64,000 nt of DNA from Georgenia ruanii (GCF_009193175.1 NZ_VUKE01000007.1:62001-126000); one strand, 5' to 3'. Positions 1 to 9,328 are shown, counted from the stretch's first letter. The notes: generated by a model from the sequence alone, not told the origin. A program made the numbers and translations.

Positions 1-2
1 CG

Positions 3-560
3 CTCATCGGCGTGGGTGCGGCGTCGGTCGACTTCCAGGTCTCGACCGGCCGCATGCCGATGGCGAACAACTCGCCGCAGGCCGAGAAGAAGACGCCGCA
101 GTTCAACGAGGAGCAGACGGCCCAGCTCGCGGCCTACGTCGCCTCCCTCGCCCCCGGGCCCGCGGTGCCCGCCGCCGACCAGGTGGACCCCGCCGGCGGC
201 AACCCCGCGACCGGCATGGCCCTGTTCCGCACCAACTGCGCGATGTGCCACAACGCCGTCGGCGCCGGTGGCGCGCTGAGCGAGGGCAAGTACGCCCCGC
301 CCCTGTACGAGTCGACGCCGACCCAGATCTACGAGGCCATGCTCACCGGGCCGCAGTCCATGCCCGTGTTCAACGAGGCGAACATCAGCCCCCAGGGCAA
401 GCAGGACATCATCGCCTACCTCATGGAGCAGCGTGAGCCCTCCCCGGGCGGCGCCAACCTCGGGTCGCTCGGACCGGTGTCCGAGGCCATCTGGGCGTTT
501 GTCATCGGCATCGGCGGCCTCATCGGCATGGCCGTGTGGATCGGAGCGAGGTCGTCGTGA
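3..560 (+). CDS. qcrC: Cytochrome bc1 complex diheme cytochrome c subunit QcrC (5' truncated)
   Basis: This is the C-terminal 185 codons of the diheme c-type cytochrome of the actinobacterial bc1 (complex III) branch, which passes electrons from the Rieske protein to the aa3 oxidase. The frame is open to the left edge, so the true start, signal segment and first heme site lie outside. One CxxCH heme site is visible (CAMCH, bases 237-251), followed by an axial Met candidate in QSMPVF and a C-terminal membrane anchor (AIWAFVIGIGGLIGMAVWIG). The stop overlaps the GTG of qcrA in a GTGA junction, so the two are translationally coupled. In related genomes ctaE sits directly upstream; that cannot be checked here. 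An internal GTG at 12 is not a plausible start because the conserved fold continues upstream of it. Confidence 0.95.
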   Translation, partial: LIGVGAASVDFQVSTGRMPMANNSPQAEKKTPQFNEEQTAQLAAYVASLAPGPAVPAADQVDPAGGNPATGMALFRTNCAMCHNAVGAGGALSEGKYAPPLYESTPTQIYEAMLTGPQSMPVFNEANISPQGKQDIIAYLMEQREPSPGGANLGSLGPVSEAIWAFVIGIGGLIGMAVWIGARSS

Positions 561-1615
561 GCATCAACCAGTACAACGTCACCCGGGCGCCGGAGGTGGC
601 GGACCGGTTCGAGAACCCCGGGCTCGAGGAGCATCTCCCCCGGCTGACCGACGTCGACGCGGCGGCCAACAAGCGGGCCGAGCGCATCGTCGCCCTGCTC
701 TTCACCCTGTCGATCCTCGCCTCCATCGGCGCCCTGGTGGGCTACTTCGCCCTGCCGCTGGACGGCACCGTGGGCAGCGTGCGGCTCTCCACCATCGTGC
801 TGGGCGCCGGCATCGGCGTCGGCATGCTCGGCATCGGCGTCGCGGCGATCCACTGGGCCAAGTCGCTGATGAACAACGTCGAGCGGGTCGAGCTGCGCCA
901 CCCGCAGCGCTCCGACGACGAGACCCGCGAGGTCGCCGCCCAGATGATGGTCGACGGCGTCAACGACTCGGGCATCGCCCGCCGCCCGGTGCTCAAGGGC
1001 GCCCTGGCCGGCGCCGCGGCCCTGGCCCCGCTGCCGATCCTCGTCCCGCTGGTGGGCAACCTCGGCGGGGACTGGAACGTCTCGAAGTTCAAGCACACCA
1101 TCTGGGGCGAGACCCCGGACGGCACCTACGGCACGCTGCCCGACGGCTCCAAGGGCCGCCGGCTCGCGCGTGACCCCGAGGACACCCCCATCAAGGCCTC
1201 GGACGTCACCATCGGGTCCGTGTTCCACGTCATCCCGCAGGGGCTGAGCGAGGGACAGCCGGACTACTACGAGGAGAAGGCCAAGGCCGTCGTCCTGCTG
1301 ATCCGTCTCGACCCGCGCATCCTCAAGGAGAGCCCCGAGCGGGCCGACTGGTCCTACGACGGCATCGTCGCCTACTCCAAGATCTGCACGCACGTCGGTT
1401 GCCCGGTGGCCCTCTACGAGCAGCAGACCCACCACCTGCTGTGCCCGTGCCACCAGTCCACGTTCGACGTCGCCGACGAGGCCAAGGTGGTCTTCGGCCC
1501 GGCCAAGCGGCCGCTGCCGCAGCTGCCCATCGCCGTCGACACCGAGGGCTACCTCGTCGCGCGCAGCGACTTCACCGAGCCGATCGGCCCGAGCTACTGG
1601 GAGCGTCTCAAGTGA
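557..1615 (+). CDS. qcrA: Cytochrome bc1 complex Rieske iron-sulfur subunit QcrA
   Basis: Rieske 2Fe-2S subunit, 352 residues, which takes electrons from menaquinol and gives them to QcrC. Three hydrophobic segments lie in the N-terminal half (about residues 45-65, 77-100 and 150-170), the actinobacterial arrangement. The cluster motifs are CTHVGC (residues 277-282) and CPCHQS (296-301): C277, H279, C296 and H299 are the expected ligands and C282/C298 the disulfide. The start chosen is GTG 557, which overlaps the qcrC stop; an in-frame ATG at 536 would lie inside qcrC and is less likely. The gene ends in another GTGA overlap with qcrB, so qcrCAB is one coupled operon. Confidence 0.95.
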   Translation: MSINQYNVTRAPEVADRFENPGLEEHLPRLTDVDAAANKRAERIVALLFTLSILASIGALVGYFALPLDGTVGSVRLSTIVLGAGIGVGMLGIGVAAIHWAKSLMNNVERVELRHPQRSDDETREVAAQMMVDGVNDSGIARRPVLKGALAGAAALAPLPILVPLVGNLGGDWNVSKFKHTIWGETPDGTYGTLPDGSKGRRLARDPEDTPIKASDVTIGSVFHVIPQGLSEGQPDYYEEKAKAVVLLIRLDPRILKESPERADWSYDGIVAYSKICTHVGCPVALYEQQTHHLLCPCHQSTFDVADEAKVVFGPAKRPLPQLPIAVDTEGYLVARSDFTEPIGPSYWERLK

Positions 1616-3390
1616 GCACCACCGCCACCCGCGCCGGTACCGGCGGGTACAAGCCGTCCAAGCCGATGAGGGCAACCGCCGACTACCTCGACAGCAACGT
1701 CGGCGCCGGCAAGGCCGTCAAGTTCCTGGCCCGCAAGATCTTCCCCGAGCACTGGTCCTTCCTGCTCGGCGAGATCGCGCTCTGGAGCTTCGTCGTGCTG
1801 GTGCTCACCGGCATCTTCCTGACGATGTTCTTCGAGCCGTCGATGCAGCACGTCACCTACCCCGAGGACGCGCTGCCCGCCTCGATGCAGGGCGTGGGCA
1901 TGTCGGCGGCGTTCGCCTCGACGCTGCACCTGTCCTTCGAGGTCAAGGGCGGCCTGCTCATGCGGCAGATGCACCACTGGGCCGCCCTGCTGTTCATGGG
2001 CGGCATCGTGGTGCACATGTTCCGCGTCTTCTTCACCGGCGCGTTCCGCAAGCCGCGCCAGGTGAACTGGCTCGTCGGCTTCACGCTGCTGATCATGGGC
2101 CTGCTCGCCGGCTTCTCCGGCTACTCGCTCCCCGACGACGTGCTCTCCGGCAACGGCCTGCGCATCGCCGACGGCGTGGCCCGCGCCATCCCGATCATCG
2201 GCTCGTACGTGAGCTACGGCCTCTTCGGCGGCGAGTTCCCGGGCATGGACATCATCCCGCGCCTGTTCACGGTGCACATCCTGCTCATCCCGGGCCTGAT
2301 CATCGCCCTGGTGACCGTGCACCTCATCCTGATGGTCGTGCACAAGCACACCCAGTACCCCGGGCCGGGCCGTTCCGACAACAACGTCGTCGGCTACCCC
2401 GCCTTCCCGGTGTACGTCGCCAAGATGGCCGGGTTCTTCTTCATCGTCTTCGGCTTCCTGGCGCTGATGGGCACGTTCATGTCCATCAACAACGTGTGGA
2501 ACTACGGCCCGTACGACCCCTCCCCGGTCTCCGCCGGCGCCCAGCCCGACTGGTACATGCTGTTCCTCGAGGGCTCGCTGCGGCTCATGCCCGGCTGGGA
2601 GGTCGTCATCGGCGGCTACACGCTGCCGCTGAACATCCTCATCCCGGGCGTCGTCGTGCCGGGCATCCTGTTCGGGCTGCTCGCGCTGTACCCGTTCATC
2701 GAGGCGGCCGCCACCCACGACAAGCGCGAGCACCACGTGCTCGACCGCCCGCGCAACGTCCCGGTCCGCACCGGCATCGGCGTGGCGATCCTCACCGAGT
2801 TCCTCATCCTCGTCGCGGCCGGGTCCAACGACCTCATCGCCACCCACTTCCACCTGTCGATCAACGACATCACGTGGACGTTCCGGGTGCTGTTCTTCGT
2901 CGGCCCGGTGATCGCCTTCATCATCACCAAGCGCGCCTGCCTGGCGCTGCAGCGCCGCGACCGCGAGCTCGCCCTGCACGGGTACGAGACCGGCCGCGTC
3001 GTCCAGCTGCCCAACGGCGCCTTCATGGAGGTCCACAAGCCGCTCGACGAGTACGAGCGGTGGATCCTCGTGGCCCACGAGCCGCGCCGCCCGATCGAGA
3101 TCGAGCCGGCCACCGACCGCAACGGCGTGGACCGGCCCGGGTACAAGAAGGACCTGCGTCGGCACAAGCTCTCCCGCTTCTTCTACGAGGACCGGGTCGA
3201 GCCCGTGACGCCGTCCGAGCTGGTCGCCGTGCACCACGTCGGCGAGATCGAGGGCGACGACGGCCCCGCGCGTCACGTCCGCGGCGGCGGCCTGGAGGTC
3301 GAGCTCGAGGCGCCTCGCGAGCACCACGACCCCGGCATCCCCGCCAGCAGCTCGGTCGCGGTCCTGTCGCGGTCCAGCCAGAACGACTGA
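1612..3390 (+). CDS. qcrB: Cytochrome bc1 complex cytochrome b subunit QcrB
   Basis: Cytochrome b, 592 residues, the integral membrane core of complex III carrying two b hemes and the quinol sites. The N-terminal four-helix heme bundle has paired histidines in the helices around MHHWAALLFMGG and FTVHILLIPGLI, and the Qo-site motif appears as PDWY, the usual actinobacterial variant of PEWY. A hydrophilic C-terminal tail of about 110 residues follows the last helix, as in other actinobacterial QcrB. The start is GTG 1612, sharing bases with the qcrA stop. A strong hairpin follows 16 bases after the stop and ends the operon. Confidence 0.95.
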   Translation: MSTTATRAGTGGYKPSKPMRATADYLDSNVGAGKAVKFLARKIFPEHWSFLLGEIALWSFVVLVLTGIFLTMFFEPSMQHVTYPEDALPASMQGVGMSAAFASTLHLSFEVKGGLLMRQMHHWAALLFMGGIVVHMFRVFFTGAFRKPRQVNWLVGFTLLIMGLLAGFSGYSLPDDVLSGNGLRIADGVARAIPIIGSYVSYGLFGGEFPGMDIIPRLFTVHILLIPGLIIALVTVHLILMVVHKHTQYPGPGRSDNNVVGYPAFPVYVAKMAGFFFIVFGFLALMGTFMSINNVWNYGPYDPSPVSAGAQPDWYMLFLEGSLRLMPGWEVVIGGYTLPLNILIPGVVVPGILFGLLALYPFIEAAATHDKREHHVLDRPRNVPVRTGIGVAILTEFLILVAAGSNDLIATHFHLSINDITWTFRVLFFVGPVIAFIITKRACLALQRRDRELALHGYETGRVVQLPNGAFMEVHKPLDEYERWILVAHEPRRPIEIEPATDRNGVDRPGYKKDLRRHKLSRFFYEDRVEPVTPSELVAVHHVGEIEGDDGPARHVRGGGLEVELEAPREHHDPGIPASSSVAVLSRSSQND

Positions 3391-3405
3391 GCGTCCCGCT
3401 GCGCC

Positions 3406-3445
3406 CGACGGCGGCCGGCTCCCGGAAGGGAGCCGGCCGCCGTCG
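3406..3445 (+). terminator. Terminator of the qcrCAB operon
   Basis: Perfect 18-bp stem (3406-3423 with 3428-3445) closed by a GGAA tetraloop and followed by a short TCGTTCC run. It lies 16 bases past the qcrB stop. Confidence 0.85.
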
Positions 3446-3507
3446 TCGTTCCCCCACTTCGTCGGCGGTCTCACTTGGCGAACACGCGGGAACAGGGCGG
3501 GACGGAA

Positions 3508-3513
3508 TAGGTT
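3508..3513 (+). promoter_or_regulatory. Candidate -10 of sodA
   Basis: TAGGTT fits TAnnnT. It would start transcription near 3520 and leave a leader of about 77 bases before sodA; the leader carries a small CCGGG hairpin around 3525-3540. No convincing -35 is visible. Confidence 0.4.
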
Positions 3514-3596
3514 GTCCCTTGTGACCGGGTTCATCCCGGGACGAAACACCCCCTGCCGGCGTCATCTCGGCGCGGGCACCTACCAGGAGGAGATTC

Positions 3597-4223
3597 ATGG
3601 CTGTCTACACCCTTCCCGACCTCCCCTATGACTACAGCGCCCTCGAGCCGCACATCAGCGGCAAGATCATGGAGCTGCACCACGACAAGCACCACGCGAC
3701 GTACGTGGCGGGCTCCAACACGGCGCTGGAGAAGCTCGCCGAGGCCCGGGACTCCGGCGACCTCGCCGCGGTGAACCTGCACGAGAAGAACCTGGCGTTC
3801 AACCTCGGCGGGCACATCAACCACACCATCTTCTGGAACAACCTCTCCCCCAGCGGCGGCGGCGAGCCCGAGGGCGAGGTCGCCGAGGCCATCAAGGACT
3901 CCTTCGGCGACTTCGAGAAGTTCAAGAACCACTTCACCGCCAACGCCACGGCGATCCAGGGCTCCGGCTGGTCCGTGCTCGCCTACGACTCCGTCTCCGG
4001 GCGGCTGGTCATCTTCCAGATGTTCGACCAGCAGAACAACGTGCCGGTCGGCACCATCCCGCTGCTGCAGCTGGACATGTGGGAGCACGCGTTCTACCTG
4101 GACTACCTCAACGTCAAGGCGGACTACGTCAAGGCGTTCTGGAACATCGTGAACTGGCAGGACGTCGCCGCCCGCCTGAGCAAGGCCACGACGCAGGCGT
4201 CTGGCCTGATCGTCCCCGCCTGA
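3597..4223 (+). CDS. sodA: Superoxide dismutase, Fe/Mn family
   Basis: Fe/Mn superoxide dismutase, 208 residues, full length. It converts superoxide to oxygen and peroxide in the cytoplasm. The four metal ligands are present: H28 (in ELHHDKHH), H76 (in [10 protein letters not shown]), D160 and H164 (in [11 protein letters not shown]). The FDQQNN stretch near residue 145 resembles the manganese type, but metal choice cannot be settled from sequence. A strong ribosome site, AGGAGGA at 3585-3591, fixes the ATG. The gene stands alone between two terminators, next to the respiratory operons. Confidence 0.97.
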   Translation: MAVYTLPDLPYDYSALEPHISGKIMELHHDKHHATYVAGSNTALEKLAEARDSGDLAAVNLHEKNLAFNLGGHINHTIFWNNLSPSGGGEPEGEVAEAIKDSFGDFEKFKNHFTANATAIQGSGWSVLAYDSVSGRLVIFQMFDQQNNVPVGTIPLLQLDMWEHAFYLDYLNVKADYVKAFWNIVNWQDVAARLSKATTQASGLIVPA

Positions 4224-4285
4224 TCGATCCGGCGGACCGGCCGGGCGCGCGCACCTCGTGATGGCGCCCGCCCGTGACGACGTCA

Positions 4286-4319
4286 GCAAGGCCCCCGGGA
4301 GCGATCCTGGGGGCCTTGC
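4286..4319 (+). terminator. Terminator after sodA
   Basis: An 11-bp perfect stem (GCAAGGCCCCC at 4286-4296 with 4309-4319) and a 12-base loop, 62 bases after the sodA stop. Confidence 0.75.
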
Positions 4320-4371
4320 CGCACCCAGATGGCGGGACGGCCGGGCACGGCCGGTTCGCCGCTTCCCGGGG

Positions 4372-4425
4372 CTCGTACGGCTCGTACAGCTCGTACGGCT
4401 CGTACGGCTCGTACGGCTCGTACGA
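4372..4425. repeat. 9-bp tandem repeat, six units
   Basis: Six consecutive units of CTCGTACGG; unit 2 ends AG and unit 6 ends GA, otherwise identical. The unit contains the palindrome CGTACG, so the array is also a run of small inverted repeats. Since 9 is a multiple of 3, every frame reads as a tripeptide repeat, for example SYG on plus. Confidence 0.9.
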
Positions 4426-4658
4426 CACATATCGGGCTCGTGCGCTCGTCGGGGGCCGCGGCCCCGCGGCCCGCGCTCCCTCCGTCGGACCATCGCAGCT
4501 CCCTGCCGGGCGTGGGGCGTACGCGCGAGCCGGGGTCCGACGACGCCGTCGCCGCCCCAGGGGCACGGCGGCCCCGCCCCGCGGACGCCGGGACCGTCCG
4601 TCGCCGGCGGCGCTGACCCCGGGACCGTCCACCGCCGCCGGAGGGGCCCCAGGATGCA

Positions 4659-4692
4659 CGAAGGTCCCCGGGCGTACGCCCGGGGACCTTCG
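4659..4692 (-). terminator. Terminator after ctaF
   Basis: A 16-bp perfect inverted repeat (4659-4674 with 4677-4692) centred on GCGTACGC, 16 bases beyond the ctaF stop. It ends the ctaCDF transcript and may work in both directions. Confidence 0.8.
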
Positions 4693-4708
4693 GAGTGCGG
4701 CCGACGCG

Positions 4709-5158
4709 TCAGTGCGCGTGCAGGCCGCGGGAGAACTCGGTGAGCTGACCCGCCACGGCCACCAGCGCGATGATCGCGCCGATGCCGGTGAGCCACCAGC
4801 CGATCGCCACACCGAGGAACGCGATGGCGACGCCCACGCCCATGACGAACGGCCACCAGCTGTGCGGGGCGAACGTGCCGACGTCACCGGCGCGCTCCTC
4901 GATGTCCGCCGTGGGGTTGTCCTCCGGACGCGGGGAGACCCGGCGCGCCGTCAGCCACATGTAGCCGCCCGCCAGGGCGAACATGCCGCCGAGGAGGAAG
5001 AAGCCCACGGTGCCGACCGGCTCCCACTCCGCGACGTACCCGTAGACGATGCCGAGCGGCACGAAGAAGAGCACACCGGCGCTGAGCAGCCACGCCTCCA
5101 CCCGCATGGGCTTGGTCTGCTCCTGCTGGGCGTGGCCGCCCGCGTGATCCTTGCTCAT
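4709..5158 (-). CDS. ctaF: Cytochrome c oxidase subunit IV CtaF
   Basis: Small actinobacterial aa3 oxidase subunit, 149 residues, with four hydrophobic segments (about residues 22-42, 48-68, 100-118 and 121-138). The start overlaps the ctaD stop by ATGA, so it is coupled to ctaD. The length and the paired helices around a charged middle loop fit the cytochrome c oxidase subunit 4 family of Actinobacteria. It is the last gene of the operon and is followed by a strong terminator. Confidence 0.92.
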   Translation of the reverse strand: MSKDHAGGHAQQEQTKPMRVEAWLLSAGVLFFVPLGIVYGYVAEWEPVGTVGFFLLGGMFALAGGYMWLTARRVSPRPEDNPTADIEERAGDVGTFAPHSWWPFVMGVGVAIAFLGVAIGWWLTGIGAIIALVAVAGQLTEFSRGLHAH

Positions 5159-6933
5159 CGGACCCCTCCCTCGTCGCCCTGACGGCGCTGGACGCGCTCC
5201 TCGATCACCGTGGCACGGCCCTCACGCTCCGCGCCGGCGTAGACCGCGTCGAGCACGTCGCGGTTCGGCTCGGCGTGGTCGAGCGCCGCGACCTCGGGGT
5301 GGTGCAGGTCGAACGCGGGCCGCTCGGAGCGGATGCGGGGCAGCTGGGTGAAGTTGTGCCGCGGGAAGGGCGAGGCGGTCGCCCACTCGAGCGACTGGCC
5401 GAAGCCCCACGGGTCGTCGACGAAGACCGTGCGCGGGCCGCGCTGGGTCTTGTAGACGTTCCACAGGAACGGCAGCGTGGACGCCGCGAGGATGACCGAC
5501 CCGATCGTGGAGATCTGGTGGTACAGGGTGAACCCGTCCTCGGGCATGTAGTCCGGGTACCGGCGGGGCATGCCCTGCGCCCCGAGCCAGTGCTGGATGA
5601 GGAACGTGGCGTGGAAGCCGATGAACAGCAGCCAGAACTGGATCTTGCCGAGCCTCTCGTCGAGCATGCGGCCGGTGAACTTCGGCCACCAGAAGTAGAA
5701 ACCCGCGTACATCGCGAAGACCACGGTGCCGAAGACGACGTAGTGGAAGTGGGCGACGATGAAGTAGCTGTCGTGGATCTGGAAGTCCATCGCCGGGCTG
5801 GACATGATGATGCCCGTCAGCCCGCCGAAGAGGAATGTCACCAGGAAGCCGAGCGTGTACAGCATCGGCGTCTCGAAGGTGAGCTTGCCGCGCCACATGG
5901 TGCCGATCCAGTTGAAGAACTTCACGCCCGTCGGCACGGCGATCGTCATGGTCATCAGCGAGAAGAAGTCCAGCATGACGCCGCCGGTGGTGAACATGTG
6001 GTGTGCCCACACGGTCACCGACAGGGCCGCGATGGCGATGGTGGCGTAGACGAGGCCCTTGTAGCCGAAGATCGGCTTGCGGGAGAAGACCGGGATGATC
6101 TCGGAGACGATGCCGAAGAACGGCAGCGCGATGATGTACACCTCGGGGTGGCCGAAGAACCAGAACAGGTGCTGGAAGAGCATCGACCCGCCGGCGTCCG
6201 GGTTGTAGATCTGGCCGCCCAGCACGCGGTCGAAGGCCAGGCCGAACAGCGCCGCCGCCAGCACCGGGAACGCCATGAGCGCCAGGATCGACGTGATGAG
6301 GATGTTCCAGGTGAAGATCGGCATCCGGAACATCGTCATGCCCGGGGCGCGCATGGTGATGATCGTGGCGATGAAGTTGACGGAGCCGAAGATGGTGCCG
6401 AAGCCGGTCATCGCCAGGCCGAGGACCCACAGGTCACCGCCCAGGCCCGGGGAGAAGGTCTCGCTCGACAGCGGGGTGTAAGCGGTCCAGCCGAAGGACG
6501 CCGCGCCCTTGGGGGTGAGGAACCCGCCGATGGTGATGAGACCGCCCAGCACGTAGAGCCAGTAGGCGAACATGTTCAGCCGCGGGAAGGCCACGTCCGG
6601 CGCGCCGATCTGCACCGGCACGAGGATGTTGCCGAAGGCCACGAACAGCGGCGTCGCGAACAGCAGCATCATGATCGTGCCGTGCATGGTGAACAGCTGG
6701 TTGTACTGCTCCTTGGACTGCAGGAGCATGCCCGGCTCGAACAGCTCGGCCCTGATGAGCAGGGCCAGCACGCCGCCGATCATGAAGAAGAGGAACGACG
6801 TGATCAGGTACATGTACCCGATCGTCTTGTGGTCCGTGGAGGTCATCCACGAGACCAGGATCTTGCCCAGGCTCTGCTTCTGGGGGCGAAGCCCCGGCAC
6901 GATCTCCGGGCGGGCCTCGATGGTGGCCGCCAT
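5155..6933 (-). CDS. ctaD: Cytochrome c oxidase subunit I CtaD
   Basis: Catalytic heme a/a3-CuB subunit, 592 residues, with twelve membrane helices. Family signatures are clear: [11 protein letters not shown] region, HPEVYI (CuB His and the Tyr crosslink), WAHHMFTTG (two CuB histidines), and [16 protein letters not shown] (heme ligands). It reduces oxygen to water using electrons from cytochrome c. The hydrophilic C-terminal tail of about 60 residues is acidic and His-rich. Start ATG 6933 overlaps the ctaC stop and the end overlaps ctaF, both in ATGA junctions. Confidence 0.97.
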   Translation of the reverse strand: MAATIEARPEIVPGLRPQKQSLGKILVSWMTSTDHKTIGYMYLITSFLFFMIGGVLALLIRAELFEPGMLLQSKEQYNQLFTMHGTIMMLLFATPLFVAFGNILVPVQIGAPDVAFPRLNMFAYWLYVLGGLITIGGFLTPKGAASFGWTAYTPLSSETFSPGLGGDLWVLGLAMTGFGTIFGSVNFIATIITMRAPGMTMFRMPIFTWNILITSILALMAFPVLAAALFGLAFDRVLGGQIYNPDAGGSMLFQHLFWFFGHPEVYIIALPFFGIVSEIIPVFSRKPIFGYKGLVYATIAIAALSVTVWAHHMFTTGGVMLDFFSLMTMTIAVPTGVKFFNWIGTMWRGKLTFETPMLYTLGFLVTFLFGGLTGIIMSSPAMDFQIHDSYFIVAHFHYVVFGTVVFAMYAGFYFWWPKFTGRMLDERLGKIQFWLLFIGFHATFLIQHWLGAQGMPRRYPDYMPEDGFTLYHQISTIGSVILAASTLPFLWNVYKTQRGPRTVFVDDPWGFGQSLEWATASPFPRHNFTQLPRIRSERPAFDLHHPEVAALDHAEPNRDVLDAVYAGAEREGRATVIEERVQRRQGDEGGVR

Positions 6934-7835
6934 CAGTGCTGACTCCCTTCGCGGGGGTTGGCCCCGGCAACGTTGTACTGGCGGTTGAGCTCGTCACCCA
7001 GGCGGCCGGTCTGGCCCGCCTGCCGCAGCTCGTTCATCTTGTTGTCGAAGGTGGCACGGTCGACGACCGCGACGTTGAAGAGCATCTCGGAGTGGAACTC
7101 GCCGCAGAGCTCGGCGCACTTACCCGAGTAGACGCCCTCCTTCTGCGGGGTCACCTGGAAGTGGTTCTCCCGCCCGGGGATGGCGTCGAGCTTGTAGAGG
7201 AACGCCGGGATCCAGAACGAGTGCGCGACGTCGCGGGACTTGATCGTGAACTCCACGTTCTCGTTGACCGGCAGGTAGAGCGTGGGCAGGGTCTCCTCCA
7301 CCCCCGGCTTACCGGTGAGGGCCACCCGCTCGCCGGAGAAGTGCGTGTCCTCGGTGAGGTAGTTGAAGTCCCAGCTCCACTGCTTGCCGTAGACCTCGAT
7401 CTGCTGGTCGGGCTTGGCGCTGACGTCCGTCACCGCGCCCTGCACCCGGCTGGAGAAGAAGAACAGCGTCCCGATCATGAGGATCGGCACCACCGTGTAC
7501 ATCAGCTCCAGCGGCACGTGGTAGCGCAGCTGCACGGGCAGCTGGTTGTCGTTCTTGCGCTTGCGGTAGGCGATGACGCACCAGATCGTCAGGCCCCACA
7601 CGAGGACGCCGACGGCGAGGGCGGCGATCCAGGACCCGTTCCACAGGTCGATGACCGCCGCGGTGTGGTTGGTCAGGCCCCGCTCGCTCGGGAGGAAGCC
7701 GACGTCGACGCCCTTGCCCGGTTCGCTCGGGAACTGGTTCGCAGGGGCGCAGGCGGCGGCGACGAGCGCCACCCCTACGGCGAGGACCAGGGAGCGCCCG
7801 AGGCGCTTGCCCTGGTTGAGAGACGGTGATCGCAC
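6933..7835 (-). CDS. ctaC: Cytochrome c oxidase subunit II CtaC
   Basis: CuA subunit of the aa3 oxidase, 300 residues, secreted as a lipoprotein: GTG start, basic start region, hydrophobic segment and lipobox VAAAC with C29 as the lipidated cysteine. Two membrane helices follow (about residues 55-75 and 98-118). The CuA site is complete: C240, E242, C244, H248 and M251, with the first histidine in DVAHSFWIP. The ATG-less extension upstream of GTG 7835 lacks homology; GGAAGG 8 bases upstream of GTG supports this start. It is the first gene of ctaC-ctaD-ctaF. Confidence 0.95.
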   Translation of the reverse strand: MRSPSLNQGKRLGRSLVLAVGVALVAAACAPANQFPSEPGKGVDVGFLPSERGLTNHTAAVIDLWNGSWIAALAVGVLVWGLTIWCVIAYRKRKNDNQLPVQLRYHVPLELMYTVVPILMIGTLFFFSSRVQGAVTDVSAKPDQQIEVYGKQWSWDFNYLTEDTHFSGERVALTGKPGVEETLPTLYLPVNENVEFTIKSRDVAHSFWIPAFLYKLDAIPGRENHFQVTPQKEGVYSGKCAELCGEFHSEMLFNVAVVDRATFDNKMNELRQAGQTGRLGDELNRQYNVAGANPREGSQH

Positions 7836-8001
7836 GGGATCTGACCTTCCGACGCGGTGCTGTGGTACTGGTGGGTCGGCCTCCGGGACCCGGCGCGCGT
7901 GGGCGCGCGCAGCAAGTCCCAGGACCAACGTCCTTCGGGCTCACACTACCGGGGTTTCGCGCCTGGTCGCGCCCGCCACGACGCGGATGGGACGGCGGTG
8001 T

Positions 8002-8014
8002 TGACGAATCGTCA
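8002..8014. promoter_or_regulatory. Palindrome upstream of ctaC, candidate operator
   Basis: TGACGAATCGTCA is a perfect 6-1-6 inverted repeat, 167 bases before the ctaC start and outside any coding or terminator sequence. A regulator site is possible; no factor can be named from the sequence. Confidence 0.4.
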
Positions 8015-8069
8015 GATAGATCCAGCCGGTTCGTCCCCGATTGTCCGGTTCCGACGGGAGAGCCACGAC

Positions 8070-8100
8070 GGCCCCGTCCCCGCGACGCGGGGACGGGGCC
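8070..8100 (-). terminator. Terminator after the FKBP lipoprotein gene
   Basis: A 15-bp perfect inverted repeat (8070-8084 with 8086-8100) made of GC blocks; the real loop would open the inner pairs. It lies 140 bases past the stop of the FKBP gene and upstream of the ctaC promoter region. Confidence 0.7.
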
Positions 8101-8105
8101 GAGCA

Positions 8106-8155
8106 GGGTCGGGCGTGTCGACTCACCCGGGGGTCGGGCGTGTCGACTCACCCGG
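8106..8155. repeat. 25-bp perfect tandem duplication
   Basis: Two adjacent identical 25-base units (8106-8130 and 8131-8155), each with a GTCGAC palindrome at its centre flanked by GGGTCGGGCGT and TCACCCGG. It sits between the FKBP gene and its terminator. Confidence 0.9.
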
Positions 8156-8239
8156 GGCCGAGCGGCACCGGGCTTGTCGGCGCCCCCGGAACCGGGCGAC
8201 CGGACCCGGCGCCAGCGCGCCCGCCGGGTGGCGCGCCGG

Positions 8240-9214
8240 CTACTTGGTGGCCGGGACGGGGACGACGCCGACGATGTCGACGACGCCGGCGAACGCCGGG
8301 GCGGCGCTGGCGCTGGCCGAGCCCTCGGTGGCGGGCAGCTGGAGCACGACCCGAGAGCCCACCGGCACGCCGACCAGCTGGTCGAAGATGCCGCCGGCGC
8401 CCACCTTCACCTCGTCCGTCGGCCCCGACGTCTTCCAGGTCGAGTTCGACACGCTGTTGTCCCAGGCGGTCTCGGCGAGCTGGAGCAGCATGGTGGTGCC
8501 GGGCGTCTCCGGGACGGCCTCGCCGGTGCCCGTGGCGATTACGGTGGCGGTGGGCTTGGTCGGCTCGGGCGCGCCGTCCTTGACGCGCACCTCCGCCGGC
8601 GCGCCGAGGTTGCCGGTGATCTCCACGGGCAGGTCCGGCGCCGGCTCGACCGGCTTCGCGTCGGCCTGGCCCGCCGCGTTCTTGCCGTAGGCCTCGACGA
8701 CGTCGACGACGAAGACGAGGCTCGAGCCGCCGGGGATGTCCTGCCCGGCACCCTGCTCGCCGTAGCCCAGGTCGGGCGGGATGGAGAGCAGCACCCGGTC
8801 GCCCACGTGCGTGCCGGTCAGGCCCTGCTTCCAGCCCTTGATGACGGCGTTGAGGCTGAAGCCCGCGGGCGCGCCGCGGTCGAAGGAGCTGTCGAAGGCC
8901 TTGTCGACGTCCCACACCTGGCCCTTGTAGTTCGCCACCACGTAGTCGTCGGCGCCGACCTCGGCGCCGTCACCGGCATGAAGCACCTCGACCTTGAGGT
9001 CGGCCGGCGCCCCGGTGCCCGGGAAGGTGATCTTCGGGTCCTCGCCGAACGCGCCCTCCACCGTGGGCAGCTCGGTGCCGGCCGGCGTCGCCGCCGCGGA
9101 GGCGCTCTCCGACGCCGAGGCGCTCGGCTCGGGCGTCGAGCTGCCGGAGCACCCGGCGAGCGTGAGGGCCGCGGCGACGGCGAGCGAGGTCAGGACGGCA
9201 GAGCGACGGCGCAC
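8240..9214 (-). CDS. FKBP-type peptidyl-prolyl isomerase lipoprotein, two FKBP domains
   Basis: Exported lipoprotein of 324 residues. The N-terminus is RRR, a hydrophobic stretch and lipobox LAGC with C22; a Ser/Ala/Glu-rich linker follows to about residue 55. The first FKBP domain (about 90-185) has the hallmark YKGQVWD, IKGWKQGL, LGYGEQGAG, DIPGGSSLVFVVDVV. A second, weaker FKBP-like domain (about 200-320) lacks the YG(E) loop but keeps the VxVGSRVVLQLP strand. It should catalyse proline isomerisation of exported proteins. GTG 9214 was chosen because the signal sequence begins there and GGAG lies 8 bases before. Confidence 0.9.
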   Translation of the reverse strand: MRRRSAVLTSLAVAAALTLAGCSGSSTPEPSASASESASAAATPAGTELPTVEGAFGEDPKITFPGTGAPADLKVEVLHAGDGAEVGADDYVVANYKGQVWDVDKAFDSSFDRGAPAGFSLNAVIKGWKQGLTGTHVGDRVLLSIPPDLGYGEQGAGQDIPGGSSLVFVVDVVEAYGKNAAGQADAKPVEPAPDLPVEITGNLGAPAEVRVKDGAPEPTKPTATVIATGTGEAVPETPGTTMLLQLAETAWDNSVSNSTWKTSGPTDEVKVGAGGIFDQLVGVPVGSRVVLQLPATEGSASASAAPAFAGVVDIVGVVPVPATK

Positions 9215-9266
9215 AGGATCTCCAGTCGGGTTCGGGTGGTGCTCCCGGGCGGTCCCGGGCATGGCT

Positions 9267-9300
9267 GCGGCCCCGCACCGGTGGTCCGGCACGGGGCCGC
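9267..9300 (-). terminator. Terminator between erpA and the FKBP gene
   Basis: Nine-bp outer stem (GCGGCCCCG at 9267-9275 with 9292-9300) enclosing a second CCGG/CCGG stem. A separate 7-bp hairpin (9309-9326) stands directly after the erpA stop. Together they would end erpA transcription. Confidence 0.65.
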
Positions 9301-9328
9301 GGGACGACGACTGACGCCGGTCAGTCGA

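Larger units (their letters stand above)
4224..4708. other. Gene-free gap between converging sodA and ctaF
   Basis: A 485-base gap with a terminator at each end (4286-4319 for sodA, 4659-4692 for ctaF) and a 9-bp tandem repeat at 4372-4425. Long open frames cross it on both strands but they are Arg/Pro/Ser or Tyr-rich repeats with no domain, so I call no gene. Confidence 0.7.
7836..8239. other. Gene-free gap upstream of ctaC
   Basis: A 404-base gap that holds the ctaC promoter region, a 13-bp palindrome (8002-8014), the terminator of the FKBP gene (8070-8100) and a 25-bp tandem duplication (8106-8155). Nothing in it looks coding. Confidence 0.7.

Noticed and set aside
1594-3549. Long minus-strand open frame opposite qcrB
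   Set aside because: It is antisense to a clear cytochrome b gene, rich in Asp/Glu/Arg/Gly with no domain: a shadow due to GC bias at third positions.
4372-4425. Read as a CRISPR array
   Set aside because: The units are adjacent 9-mers with no spacers and no cas genes nearby.
5275-6942. Long plus-strand open frame opposite ctaD
   Set aside because: Antisense to subunit I, with His/Glu/Asp/Arg-rich composition and no ribosome site.
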